Below the pieces are notes generated by a model. That model saw only the letters and a list, made by a program, of their open reading frames with translations, made no database searches and was not told the origin of the DNA. From assembly GCA_025612245.1 (NCBI GenBank), contig JAAXKQ010000001.1, positions 248,001-312,000 on the forward strand: 64,000 nucleotides of DNA. The letters are read 5' to 3'. Source of the DNA: Ignavibacteria bacterium. Its GTDB lineage: Bacteria; Bacteroidota; Ignavibacteria; Ignavibacteriales; SURF-24. This document shows, piece after piece, positions 1 to 7,648 of this stretch. How positions within the stretch are numbered: the stretch's first letter is position 1; each line of letters opens with the position of its first letter. Made by a program: the position numbers and the translations under genes.

Positions 1-57
1 AAGCCTTAGAGAGAAATGCTTCCGCCTGAAAAAAAAAGAGTCTGGTTAAAATAAAGA

Positions 58-1092
58 TTATTTGACTTCCCAGGTGTTACCACTGAAGAGGAGTTTTTCC
101 AGGTCGCCCTCGCCGCGTTTGGCTTTAACTTCCTGGATCTGTTTTTCCATATCTTCATGATAAGTGGACTTGCTGATCTGCCTGAAAATTCCAACCGGAG
201 TCGGGAACTCGGCATGATTGCTCATCTGTCCGAGCAGGTAAGCAAGCACAACGCTCTTGTCAAATTCGTTGTGGACCAGAAGGTCATTAACGGAGTACTT
301 GCCTTCAGTAAGGCTTACAACCTTAGGAGTTGTTCCGTCAACGATGATTCCTTTATCCTTGTTTTTGCCAAAGATCATCGGTTTACCGTGCTCAAGGTAA
401 AGCACGTTGTCATCCCTGGTATCCTTTTCTGAAAGCGATGAATAAGCACCGTCGTTAAAGATAACGCAGTTCTGGTATATTTCGACAAAAGCCGTCCCCT
501 TATGCTCAGCTGCTCTTTTAATGACGTACTGAAGATGCTTTGGATCCCTGTCCAGGGCACGTGCAACGAAGCTTGCCTCAGCGCCAAGAGCCAGTGTAAC
601 AGGATTAAAAGGAAAATCGATGCTTCCGTACGGGGAGCTCTTTGTTACCTTGCCTTTTTCAGAGGTCGGTGAATATTGTCCTTTGGTTAAGCCATAAATT
701 CTGTTGTTAAAGAGCAGAATTTTCAGGTCAATGTTTTTTCTGCACGTATGAATAAAGTGATTACCGCCAATGCTAAGGAGGTCACCGTCACCGGTTGCAA
801 CCCAGACCGACAGTTCGGGATTTGCGAGCTTAGTTCCGGTAGCAATTGCAGCAGCCCTGCCATGGATTGTATGGAAGCCGTAAGTATTCATATAATAAGG
901 GAAACGGCTTGAACAGCCTATACCTGAAATCCATACGATCTTTTCCTTAGGCAGTCCCAGATCAGGCAATACTCTTTGAGTTTGTGCAAGAACTGAATAA
1001 TCGCCGCATCCCGGGCACCATCTGACGTCCTGATCGGTTACAAAGTCCTTAGCAGTCAGTTTAACTTCATTTGAATCTATGTTATTTGCCAT
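58..1092 (-). CDS. korB: 2-oxoacid:ferredoxin oxidoreductase, beta subunit
   Basis: 344 aa, the family's usual size. It is the thiamine-diphosphate-binding subunit that, with the upstream alpha subunit, oxidatively decarboxylates a 2-oxoacid (2-oxoglutarate is likely) to the acyl-CoA and reduces ferredoxin in the cytoplasm. Visible are CPGC (Cys26, Cys29), Cys60 and a Cys near 209, which together fit the [4Fe-4S] ligand set of KOR/POR beta subunits, and the TPP motif GDGD at 101-104. A GGAGG site precedes the ATG, and the ATG overlaps the alpha-subunit stop by one base (TAATG), so translation is probably coupled. The exact oxoacid cannot be read from sequence. Pyruvate or branched-chain oxoacids are alternatives. 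Confidence 0.9.
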   Translation of the reverse strand: MANNIDSNEVKLTAKDFVTDQDVRWCPGCGDYSVLAQTQRVLPDLGLPKEKIVWISGIGCSSRFPYYMNTYGFHTIHGRAAAIATGTKLANPELSVWVATGDGDLLSIGGNHFIHTCRKNIDLKILLFNNRIYGLTKGQYSPTSEKGKVTKSSPYGSIDFPFNPVTLALGAEASFVARALDRDPKHLQYVIKRAAEHKGTAFVEIYQNCVIFNDGAYSSLSEKDTRDDNVLYLEHGKPMIFGKNKDKGIIVDGTTPKVVSLTEGKYSVNDLLVHNEFDKSVVLAYLLGQMSNHAEFPTPVGIFRQISKSTYHEDMEKQIQEVKAKRGEGDLEKLLFSGNTWEVK

Positions 1093-2933
1093 TATTGTTT
1101 TCCTCCAAGGAGATTCATTATCTCAGCTTCAATTTCTGAAGCCTTGAATGGTAATCCCTTCATTTTGTTAAAATTAACCACGGGTACCAGGAATTCAGCT
1201 CTTAATATTCTTGAAAGCTGTCCAAGGTTGATTTCAGGGACAAGGACTGTCTTAAACTTCTTCAGAACCTCGGCCGTATTCTTCGGGAAAGGATTCAGAT
1301 ACTTAAGGTGAGCCTGGGAAACCTTCAAGCCCTCCTTTCTTGCACAGAGAACAGCTTCTGTAATTGCTCCGTAGGTGCCGCCCCATCCTAGGACGAGCAG
1401 GTCGCCTTCCTGTTCAAACCTTACTTCAAGGTCAGGAATATCGTTTTCAATGTTCTTGATTTTCTGAGCTCTCATACGGACCATGAAGTCGTGGTTTTCG
1501 TGCTCGTAGCTGACGTTGCCGTAAATGTGCGACTTTTCTAGTCCGCCAATACGGTGCTCGAGACCCGGGGTTCCGGGAACAGCCCATGGTCTGGCCAGGT
1601 TTTCATCCCTTGAATAAGGATAAAACCCTTCTTTTTCCGTCCTCTGCTTAACTTTTATCTCCTGCAGTTCCTCAACGTGAGGGATTCTCCAGGGCTCGGA
1701 ACCGTTAGCCAGGTAGCCATCGGTAAGAAGGATTACCGGTGTCATATATTTTGTAGCCAGTCTGCAGGCTTCAATTGCCATATAAAAGCAGTCGCTTGGC
1801 GTTGAGGCAGCAATAACCGGAAGCGGGGCTTCGCCGTTTCTTCCGTAGATTGCCTGCATGAGGTCAGCCTGTTCGGTCTTAGTCGGCAGTCCTGTACTCG
1901 GGCCGCCTCTTTGTACGTCCACTATCACCAGCGGCAATTCAGTCATTATAGCTAGGCCAACGGCCTCAGTCTTTAGTGCAAGGCCCGGACCGCTGGTTGT
2001 TGTAACGGCAAGGCTTCCAGCGTATGAGGCCCCAATTGCTGAGGTAATTCCGGCAATTTCGTCCTCTGCCTGGAAAGTCTTGATGCCAAAATTTTTAAGC
2101 TTGCTTAATTCATGCAGTATGTCGGAAGCCGGGGTAATTGGATAAGAGCCCAGGAACAAGGGCAATCCCGATTTTACGGATGCGGCAGCTAAGCCGTATG
2201 CAGTAGCCTGGTTACCGGAGATATTCCTATAGGTTCCTTTCGGAAGAGGTGCAGGCTCAACAGTATATGAAGTTGCAAAGACTTCTGTAGTTTCACCGTA
2301 GAAATAGCCTGACTTAAGGGCTTTTGCGTTTGCAGATGCAATTTCCGGTTTTTTAGAAAACTTCTGATTTATCCATGACAATGTTGCTTCAATTGGTCTG
2401 CCATAGAGCCAGTACATCATTCCGAGGGCAAAGAAATTTTTGCAACGCGTAACTTCCTTCGTTGAAAGCGGGCTGCCTTCAAGAGCAGCTGCCGTAAGTG
2501 AGGTGATTGGCACAGGAATAACATTAAAACCCTGCAGGGAATCATCTTCCAACGGGTTGGAAGCATAGCTGGCTAATTTCAGGTTTTTGGCGTCAAATGA
2601 ATCGATATTTACGATGATCGTTGCAGACGGCTTAAGGTCCTTAAGATTGATTTTCAGAGCTGCCGGGTTCATAGCCACCAAAACGTCCGGGTTGTCACCG
2701 GGGGTATATATGTCGCTGCTCGAAAAATGAAGCTGAAAACCGCTAACGCCGTAAAGCGTACCGGCAGGAGCACGGATTTCTGCAGGATAATCGGGCAGAG
2801 TGTTTAAATCATTTCCAAACAAAGCTGTTGTATCACTAAACTGCGTTCCAGTCAGCTGCATTCCATCACCGGAATCGCCGGCAAATCTAACCGTAACCTC
2901 GGAAAGACTTTTTACTTCTTTCTTTTTTGCCAT
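1092..2933 (-). CDS. korA: 2-oxoacid:ferredoxin oxidoreductase, alpha subunit (gamma-alpha fusion)
   Basis: 613 aa from the ATG at 2933 (MAKKKEVK). An in-frame start 21 codons further upstream would add a basic, low-complexity extension and is less likely. The N-terminal ~190 residues are the gamma (CoA-binding) domain, with GDSGDGMQ near residue 18. From about 235 comes the pyrimidine-binding alpha domain, with the typical YPITPAS, EDEIAG, TTSGPG and RGGPSTGLPT motifs, then a C-terminal transketolase-like domain. This gamma-alpha fusion plus a separate beta subunit is the standard two-gene KOR architecture of Bacteroidota and many anaerobes. It is the partner of the downstream korB and is used in the reductive or oxidative TCA cycle. 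Confidence 0.92.
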   Translation of the reverse strand: MAKKKEVKSLSEVTVRFAGDSGDGMQLTGTQFSDTTALFGNDLNTLPDYPAEIRAPAGTLYGVSGFQLHFSSSDIYTPGDNPDVLVAMNPAALKINLKDLKPSATIIVNIDSFDAKNLKLASYASNPLEDDSLQGFNVIPVPITSLTAAALEGSPLSTKEVTRCKNFFALGMMYWLYGRPIEATLSWINQKFSKKPEIASANAKALKSGYFYGETTEVFATSYTVEPAPLPKGTYRNISGNQATAYGLAAASVKSGLPLFLGSYPITPASDILHELSKLKNFGIKTFQAEDEIAGITSAIGASYAGSLAVTTTSGPGLALKTEAVGLAIMTELPLVIVDVQRGGPSTGLPTKTEQADLMQAIYGRNGEAPLPVIAASTPSDCFYMAIEACRLATKYMTPVILLTDGYLANGSEPWRIPHVEELQEIKVKQRTEKEGFYPYSRDENLARPWAVPGTPGLEHRIGGLEKSHIYGNVSYEHENHDFMVRMRAQKIKNIENDIPDLEVRFEQEGDLLVLGWGGTYGAITEAVLCARKEGLKVSQAHLKYLNPFPKNTAEVLKKFKTVLVPEINLGQLSRILRAEFLVPVVNFNKMKGLPFKASEIEAEIMNLLGGKQ

Positions 2934-3076
2934 ATTACTCACTTTTTTTATTTTTTTGTTGTCTTTAAAAATACGAAGTCTTTTACCTATTATCAATTTC
3001 TATGCGATATTATACTGAATATCTAATACTAAAAAATGTAACGAAAGCAACGCCAAAGAAGTTTCTTTTTAGCAGT
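2934..3076. other. intergenic, dsbD to korA
   Basis: AT-rich 143-bp gap between dsbD and korA on the minus strand. It probably holds the korAB promoter. I could not pick a convincing -35/-10 pair and saw no hairpin with a T-run. Confidence 0.4.
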
Positions 3077-4999
3077 TTAATCGATGCTGCTGATCAGTTT
3101 ATGAAACTCTTCGGCATTGACAAAACCAGTGATCCTTTTGACTTCCTGACCTTTGGAATTAATGATCAGTACGGTCGGCATTCCAACGATCTTAAACTTA
3201 TTCCTTATGCTTTCATTTACGTCTGAAAGCTTGGTCATATCAACCTTATAGTTATGAAACCTTCTGGATTCATCAATTACCCTGGAGTTGGAAAAAGTCA
3301 TTCCGTCTAATTCCTTGCACGGGATGCACCAGTCTGCAAAAAAGTCAATAATCATCGGTTTGCCGCTTTTCAGGGATGTCGTGTAGGCTTCATCGGAATA
3401 GTACTTCCATTCCGGCGCGCTCTTCTTTTCCGGCAGCAACATATATACTGCGATGGCAATAATCAAGACAGAAAATGCGGCCTTAAAAACTTTCATTCCC
3501 TTCACGTTTCCGGCAGATTTGTCAAATAATAAAAGATACAAAGATGCCAGGATCATGTATACAGGCAGAACATATTTAGCGAATGATTTCGGGAGAATCG
3601 GGTCCAGGAAATAAAGAGCCATTCCGAGCAGTATGAAGCCGAAGATGTGCTTAACTGCTTCCATCCACATTCCGGCCCTTGGAAGACTTTTGATTTTTCC
3701 AGAAAACAGGGCGAGCAGAAGATATGGGAAGCCGAGTCCAAGCGCCAGGAAGAAGAACATCATAAACCCGTAATAAGGGTCACCCTTTGTGCCAACAAAA
3801 GTTACAAGTCCGAGCACAAAAGGCCCAATGCACGGCGCGGCAACAATTCCCATGGTAAGCCCCATGAAGAAGGCTCCAAAGTAGCCCCCCTTGGCTCCCC
3901 CGGCCTTTGCAACAAGTGAATCCGGCAGCTTAAACTCATAGACGCCGAACATACTCAGAGAAAGTGTGAATAAAACCAGCACTACTACAAGTACCACAAT
4001 TGGCTTCTGCATCAAGGTCCCAAAAACAGCACCGCTTAAGGCCGTAATGACGCCGATTAGTGAATAGGTTAATGCCATGCCTAAAACATAAAGAACTCCG
4101 AGTGAAAAGAGTTTTCTTGTGCTGCCTTCACTCTGACCTCCAAAGTAGCCGATTGTAATTGGCACAAGCGGGTAGACGCATGGTGTAAGATTAAGGGCCA
4201 GACCGCCCAAAAACACAATCACCAGGCTCAAAAGCAGGCCGCTTGAGGCAAGTTTATCTGAAAGCGAGCCCTCTGTGGGGGCGGCTGCAGTTCCTGATGC
4301 CTGAAGTGAAGTCTGAGCTTTGTCATCTCCGGCTTTTGCCTGAGGTGTATTGGACTTAATACTGGTAGTTGAAGCCGTATCCTGGGCAGAGGCACCCTGG
4401 CTTGCCGGTGTTACATTTACATTTAGCTCAGCTTCAGCTGTTGAAGGCGGCAGGCAGGTATTGTTGTTGCACGACTGGTAATTAAGCACCAGCTTTACCG
4501 GGTACTTCCCGGGCTTTGTATTTGACGGAATTGTTATCTCGGCCGAAACCGTCACTTCCCCTTCATAGACAGAAACGGGGGTTTCGGAAAATTCAAACTT
4601 TATATTCTTTGCCGCTGGATAATGTAGAGAAGAGATCTGCAGTTTTGCGGGATTATTTTTCTTATCCAGCCCGAGTGTAGTCGGAATCAGGTAGTCTTCA
4701 TTAGGTTTATTTGAGTTAATGTGCCACGAACTTTCAATTGAAACCTTGCCCGTAAGCCTGAGCTTGCCTCCAGCGGGAACACTGTTTTCCGACAGCTTGG
4801 CACTTAGTCTGACGTGACTTTCCTCCCCTGCAAACTGAGCCTTAAGAGGTGAATAAGCCAGGAGCAAAAACACCAGGGGAAAAAATAGGAACCAGGGACT
4901 TAAGCTGCCTTTTCTACCGGAAAAAGAGCGTCCGGAAAAAGAACTAAAAGAAGTCCCAAGCTTGAACTCCTCATTTCTGATTGAACTGTTCTCAGTCAT
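3077..4999 (-). CDS. dsbD: Thiol:disulfide interchange protein DsbD
   Basis: 640 aa inner-membrane protein that passes electrons from cytoplasmic thioredoxin to periplasmic thiol proteins. After a signal segment (about 33-52) comes the periplasmic alpha domain with a Cys pair (SCNNNTC), then a Ser/Ala/Thr linker. Next is an eight-helix CcdA-like membrane domain with the two redox cysteines (LTPCVYP and AAPCIGP), and last a C-terminal thioredoxin-like gamma domain with CIPC (Cys558/Cys561). All three Cys pairs are present, so it should be functional. I chose the ATG at 4999: it has a GGAG site and overlaps the nadE stop (TAATG). An ATG four codons upstream has no ribosome site. Confidence 0.93.
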   Translation of the reverse strand: MTENSSIRNEEFKLGTSFSSFSGRSFSGRKGSLSPWFLFFPLVFLLLAYSPLKAQFAGEESHVRLSAKLSENSVPAGGKLRLTGKVSIESSWHINSNKPNEDYLIPTTLGLDKKNNPAKLQISSLHYPAAKNIKFEFSETPVSVYEGEVTVSAEITIPSNTKPGKYPVKLVLNYQSCNNNTCLPPSTAEAELNVNVTPASQGASAQDTASTTSIKSNTPQAKAGDDKAQTSLQASGTAAAPTEGSLSDKLASSGLLLSLVIVFLGGLALNLTPCVYPLVPITIGYFGGQSEGSTRKLFSLGVLYVLGMALTYSLIGVITALSGAVFGTLMQKPIVVLVVVLVLFTLSLSMFGVYEFKLPDSLVAKAGGAKGGYFGAFFMGLTMGIVAAPCIGPFVLGLVTFVGTKGDPYYGFMMFFFLALGLGFPYLLLALFSGKIKSLPRAGMWMEAVKHIFGFILLGMALYFLDPILPKSFAKYVLPVYMILASLYLLLFDKSAGNVKGMKVFKAAFSVLIIAIAVYMLLPEKKSAPEWKYYSDEAYTTSLKSGKPMIIDFFADWCIPCKELDGMTFSNSRVIDESRRFHNYKVDMTKLSDVNESIRNKFKIVGMPTVLIINSKGQEVKRITGFVNAEEFHKLISSID

Positions 5000-6636
5000 T
5001 ATCTTCTCCATTTTTGGACAATTGGGAATCTTCTGCCGTAGCCAAAAGCTTTTGTTGAAACCCTTAGAGCGGGGGCAGCCTGTTTTCTCTTGAACTCGTT
5101 AAAGTCTACCAGGTTCAGCACTTTTTTGACTATATCCGGATAACCTATCTCTTTAACAATCTGATGGAGTTCTTTGTTCTCTTCGAGATACATTTTAAGT
5201 ATCCTGTCCAGCAGGTCGTATGGAGGAAGCGAATCCTGGTCCGTCTGGTTGTGCCTTAACTCAGCCGAAGGGGCCTTATTTATTATTTCACAGGGAATTA
5301 TCTCTTCATTCCGGTTAATGTAGTTTGCTATTCTGTAGACGTCGGTCTTATAGACGTCTGCAATAACGCCCAAAGCGCCGCACATGTCGCCATAAAGCGT
5401 AGCGTATCCGACTGCAACTTCAGACTTATTTCCCGTCGTAAGGAGCAGATATCCGAACTTATTCGACATGGCCATCAGGTACATTCCCCTGATCCTGGGC
5501 TGTATGTTTTCTTCAGTCACATCTTCTGGCAACCCTTTGAAGTGGGGCTCCAGGACCTCTTTTATTTTCTCAAAAACGGGCTGAATTGACAGTACGTCTG
5601 ATGAGATGCCCAGTGTATCGATTAGTTTCTCTGAATCCTTCAGGCTTCCCTGGCTTGAATATTCAGAAGGCATCATGACTACGTGAACGTTTTCCTTACC
5701 CACGGCCTTCACGGCAATATAGGCTACAAGAGCCGAATCAATTCCGCCGCTCAAGCCTACAATTATTTTCTTGAAGCCGGTTTTCCGGCAGTATTCCTTA
5801 ACGCCAAAGATGAGGGCTTCGAGGACCTCTTCCTCATAGCTCCTTTCGGCCTGGATTATGGGGCTGTAATCCTGTTCTGTGTCAAAAATAAAGTAATCTT
5901 CCTGGAAAGCCTTACCCAGTCTTACCAGTTCCCCATGTGTGTTAAAACACATGCTGCCCCCGTCAAAAATCAGGTCCGTCTGCGCCCCGGCACAACAGAC
6001 GTAAGCCAGTGGTATATTGTCACTTTTTGAGACCGTAGAGAGCATCTTTCTTCTTTGTTCCCTTTTGCCGTAGGCATAAGGGGAAGCCGATATATTAAGC
6101 AGTACAGTTGCTCCCATGCGCACAAGAGCATTCACAGGATCGGTCTGGTATCTTCTTTTTTTCCAGAAGTCCACGTCATTCCAAATGTCTTCACATATGG
6201 AAAGGCCAAGTTTTTCACCCTTAAACTCGTGTATAAGGCAGGCTTTTGCCGGCTCAAAGTACCTTACTTCGTCAAATACGTCATAATTAGGTATAAGGCT
6301 TTTATTCTGCACTGCCTGAATTTTGCCTTCGTAGCAGAGTATGGCCGAGTTAAAGACCCCGGTTCCCACGTCTTCTGTTTCTTCTGTTATTGATCCGAAT
6401 AGCAGTGCCGTTTCCCCGGTCTGCGAGGCGATAAACTTTGCGGTTTCTTCAACTTTTTTCCTGAACTCCTCTTTTTCCACAAAGTCCAGGGGCGGATAAC
6501 CGCAAAGTGAGAGTTCCGGGCAGATTACAATGTCTGCATTGTCCCTAATCCCTTGAGCATAACTCTGGAGAATTTTATTTTTATTTCCTTCAATATCCCC
6601 TATTATAGAATTTATCTGGCAAAGCGCAATTTTCAT
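4999..6636 (-). CDS. nadE: Glutamine-dependent NAD+ synthetase
   Basis: 545 aa, normal for the two-domain enzyme that makes NAD+ from nicotinate adenine dinucleotide, ATP and glutamine. The N-terminal nitrilase-type glutaminase has its Glu-Lys-Cys triad at Glu41, Lys112 and Cys148. The C-terminal synthetase has the ATP-pyrophosphatase loop SGGIDS at 296-301. The start was set at MKIALCQINS with an AGGA site. A TTG 17 codons upstream would add a non-conserved extension. It overlaps dsbD by one base, so the two are probably co-transcribed. Pathway: last step of NAD biosynthesis, cytoplasmic. Confidence 0.95.
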   Translation of the reverse strand: MKIALCQINSIIGDIEGNKNKILQSYAQGIRDNADIVICPELSLCGYPPLDFVEKEEFRKKVEETAKFIASQTGETALLFGSITEETEDVGTGVFNSAILCYEGKIQAVQNKSLIPNYDVFDEVRYFEPAKACLIHEFKGEKLGLSICEDIWNDVDFWKKRRYQTDPVNALVRMGATVLLNISASPYAYGKREQRRKMLSTVSKSDNIPLAYVCCAGAQTDLIFDGGSMCFNTHGELVRLGKAFQEDYFIFDTEQDYSPIIQAERSYEEEVLEALIFGVKEYCRKTGFKKIIVGLSGGIDSALVAYIAVKAVGKENVHVVMMPSEYSSQGSLKDSEKLIDTLGISSDVLSIQPVFEKIKEVLEPHFKGLPEDVTEENIQPRIRGMYLMAMSNKFGYLLLTTGNKSEVAVGYATLYGDMCGALGVIADVYKTDVYRIANYINRNEEIIPCEIINKAPSAELRHNQTDQDSLPPYDLLDRILKMYLEENKELHQIVKEIGYPDIVKKVLNLVDFNEFKRKQAAPALRVSTKAFGYGRRFPIVQKWRR

Positions 6637-6827
6637 AATATCCTGCTTTTTTCTAACAAAAATAAAAAAGATATGAGGCTTTAACAATACTTCTCATTGC
6701 AGTATTGGAGCAGGAAGTAATAAATTGAGCGTCAAAAGAAGGAATTGCTGTATAAATAGTATAGCTTTCGTTATATTTGGCGCTAAAATTACTGCTTTTT
6801 GACAATTATCGGAATTATTTTAAGAAA
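6637..6827. other. divergent intergenic region nadE / TSUP gene
   Basis: 191 bp between divergently transcribed genes, so both promoters should be here. A small hairpin (7-bp arms 6685-6691 and 6701-6707) lies in the middle. A TAnnTTTG-like element occurs at 6772-6779, resembling the -7 box of Bacteroidota promoters, but no matching -33 box sits at the usual distance. Confidence 0.35.
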
Positions 6828-7583
6828 ATGGATCCAATCTTCATATATCCTGTCTTGTTTCTAGCTGGTATTGTAGCGGGACTAATTGACGCAATTGCCG
6901 GAGGCGGGGGCCTCATTACACTGCCCGTGCTGCTTGGAGTGGGACTGCCGCCTCATATGGCGCTTGGTACGAATAAGTTCCAGGCCTGCTTCGGAAGCTT
7001 TACGACTTCATATTATTACATAAAAAAAGGCGGGGTTTCGCTTAAAAGCACCCTGCCCGGAATATTATTCACCCTGATCGGCTCGGCCATTGGAACCTGG
7101 AGCGTTCAGCAGGTAAACAGTAACGTCCTTAAAGACATAATCCCTTTTCTCATGGCTGCAATCATTATCTATTCTTTTCTGACGCCAAAGCTGGGAGAGG
7201 TGGACAGGCTCCCTCGTATAAAACCTTTTATTTTCTACACTGCTTTCGGCCTGTTACTCGGCTTCTATGACGGCTTTTTTGGACCCGGCGTGGGCTCCTT
7301 CTGGGCAATTTCATTTGTCCTGATGATGGGCTTTAACCTGACCAAGGCAACAGGCTATACTAAGGTAATGAACTTTACGAGCAATATCATTTCATTCGCT
7401 ATTTTTATTGCCGGAGGATTTGTCATGTTTGCCGCAGGACTTGCAATGGCGGCAGGACAGATTTTAGGATCCAAGATCGGGGCGGGACTTGTAATAAAGC
7501 GCGGTACAAAATTCATTCGCCCGATCTTTATTACAATGGTAATCCTTACGACATTAAAGCTACTCTATAGCAGGTATTTCTGA
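6828..7583 (+). CDS. TSUP-family permease (TauE/SafE type)
   Basis: 251 aa integral membrane protein with about eight hydrophobic segments. It has the two TSUP repeats: AIAGGGGLITLP followed by GTNK, then DGFFGPGVGSFW followed by TKATGYTK and a conserved Asn. Family members (YfcA, TauE, SafE) export sulfite, sulfonates or other small organosulfur anions across the inner membrane. The substrate here is not readable from sequence. The ATG at 6828 (MDPIFIYP) was chosen over an upstream TTG because it begins directly before the first membrane helix. Divergent from nadE and alone as a transcription unit. Confidence 0.85.
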   Translation: MDPIFIYPVLFLAGIVAGLIDAIAGGGGLITLPVLLGVGLPPHMALGTNKFQACFGSFTTSYYYIKKGGVSLKSTLPGILFTLIGSAIGTWSVQQVNSNVLKDIIPFLMAAIIIYSFLTPKLGEVDRLPRIKPFIFYTAFGLLLGFYDGFFGPGVGSFWAISFVLMMGFNLTKATGYTKVMNFTSNIISFAIFIAGGFVMFAAGLAMAAGQILGSKIGAGLVIKRGTKFIRPIFITMVILTTLKLLYSRYF

Positions 7584-7648
7584 GCTTTGCTTTAAGAGAG
7601 TTAATTATTATTTTAAGCTGACATATTGTAAAATCATTTGAGGGGCAA

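Noticed and set aside
1-57. Possible gene at the left edge
   Set aside because: Only the 3' flank of korB is present; no supported frame or hairpin.
6777-6827. TTG start extending the TSUP permease by 17 residues
   Set aside because: The extension is not membrane-like and the ATG at 6828 fits the family start.
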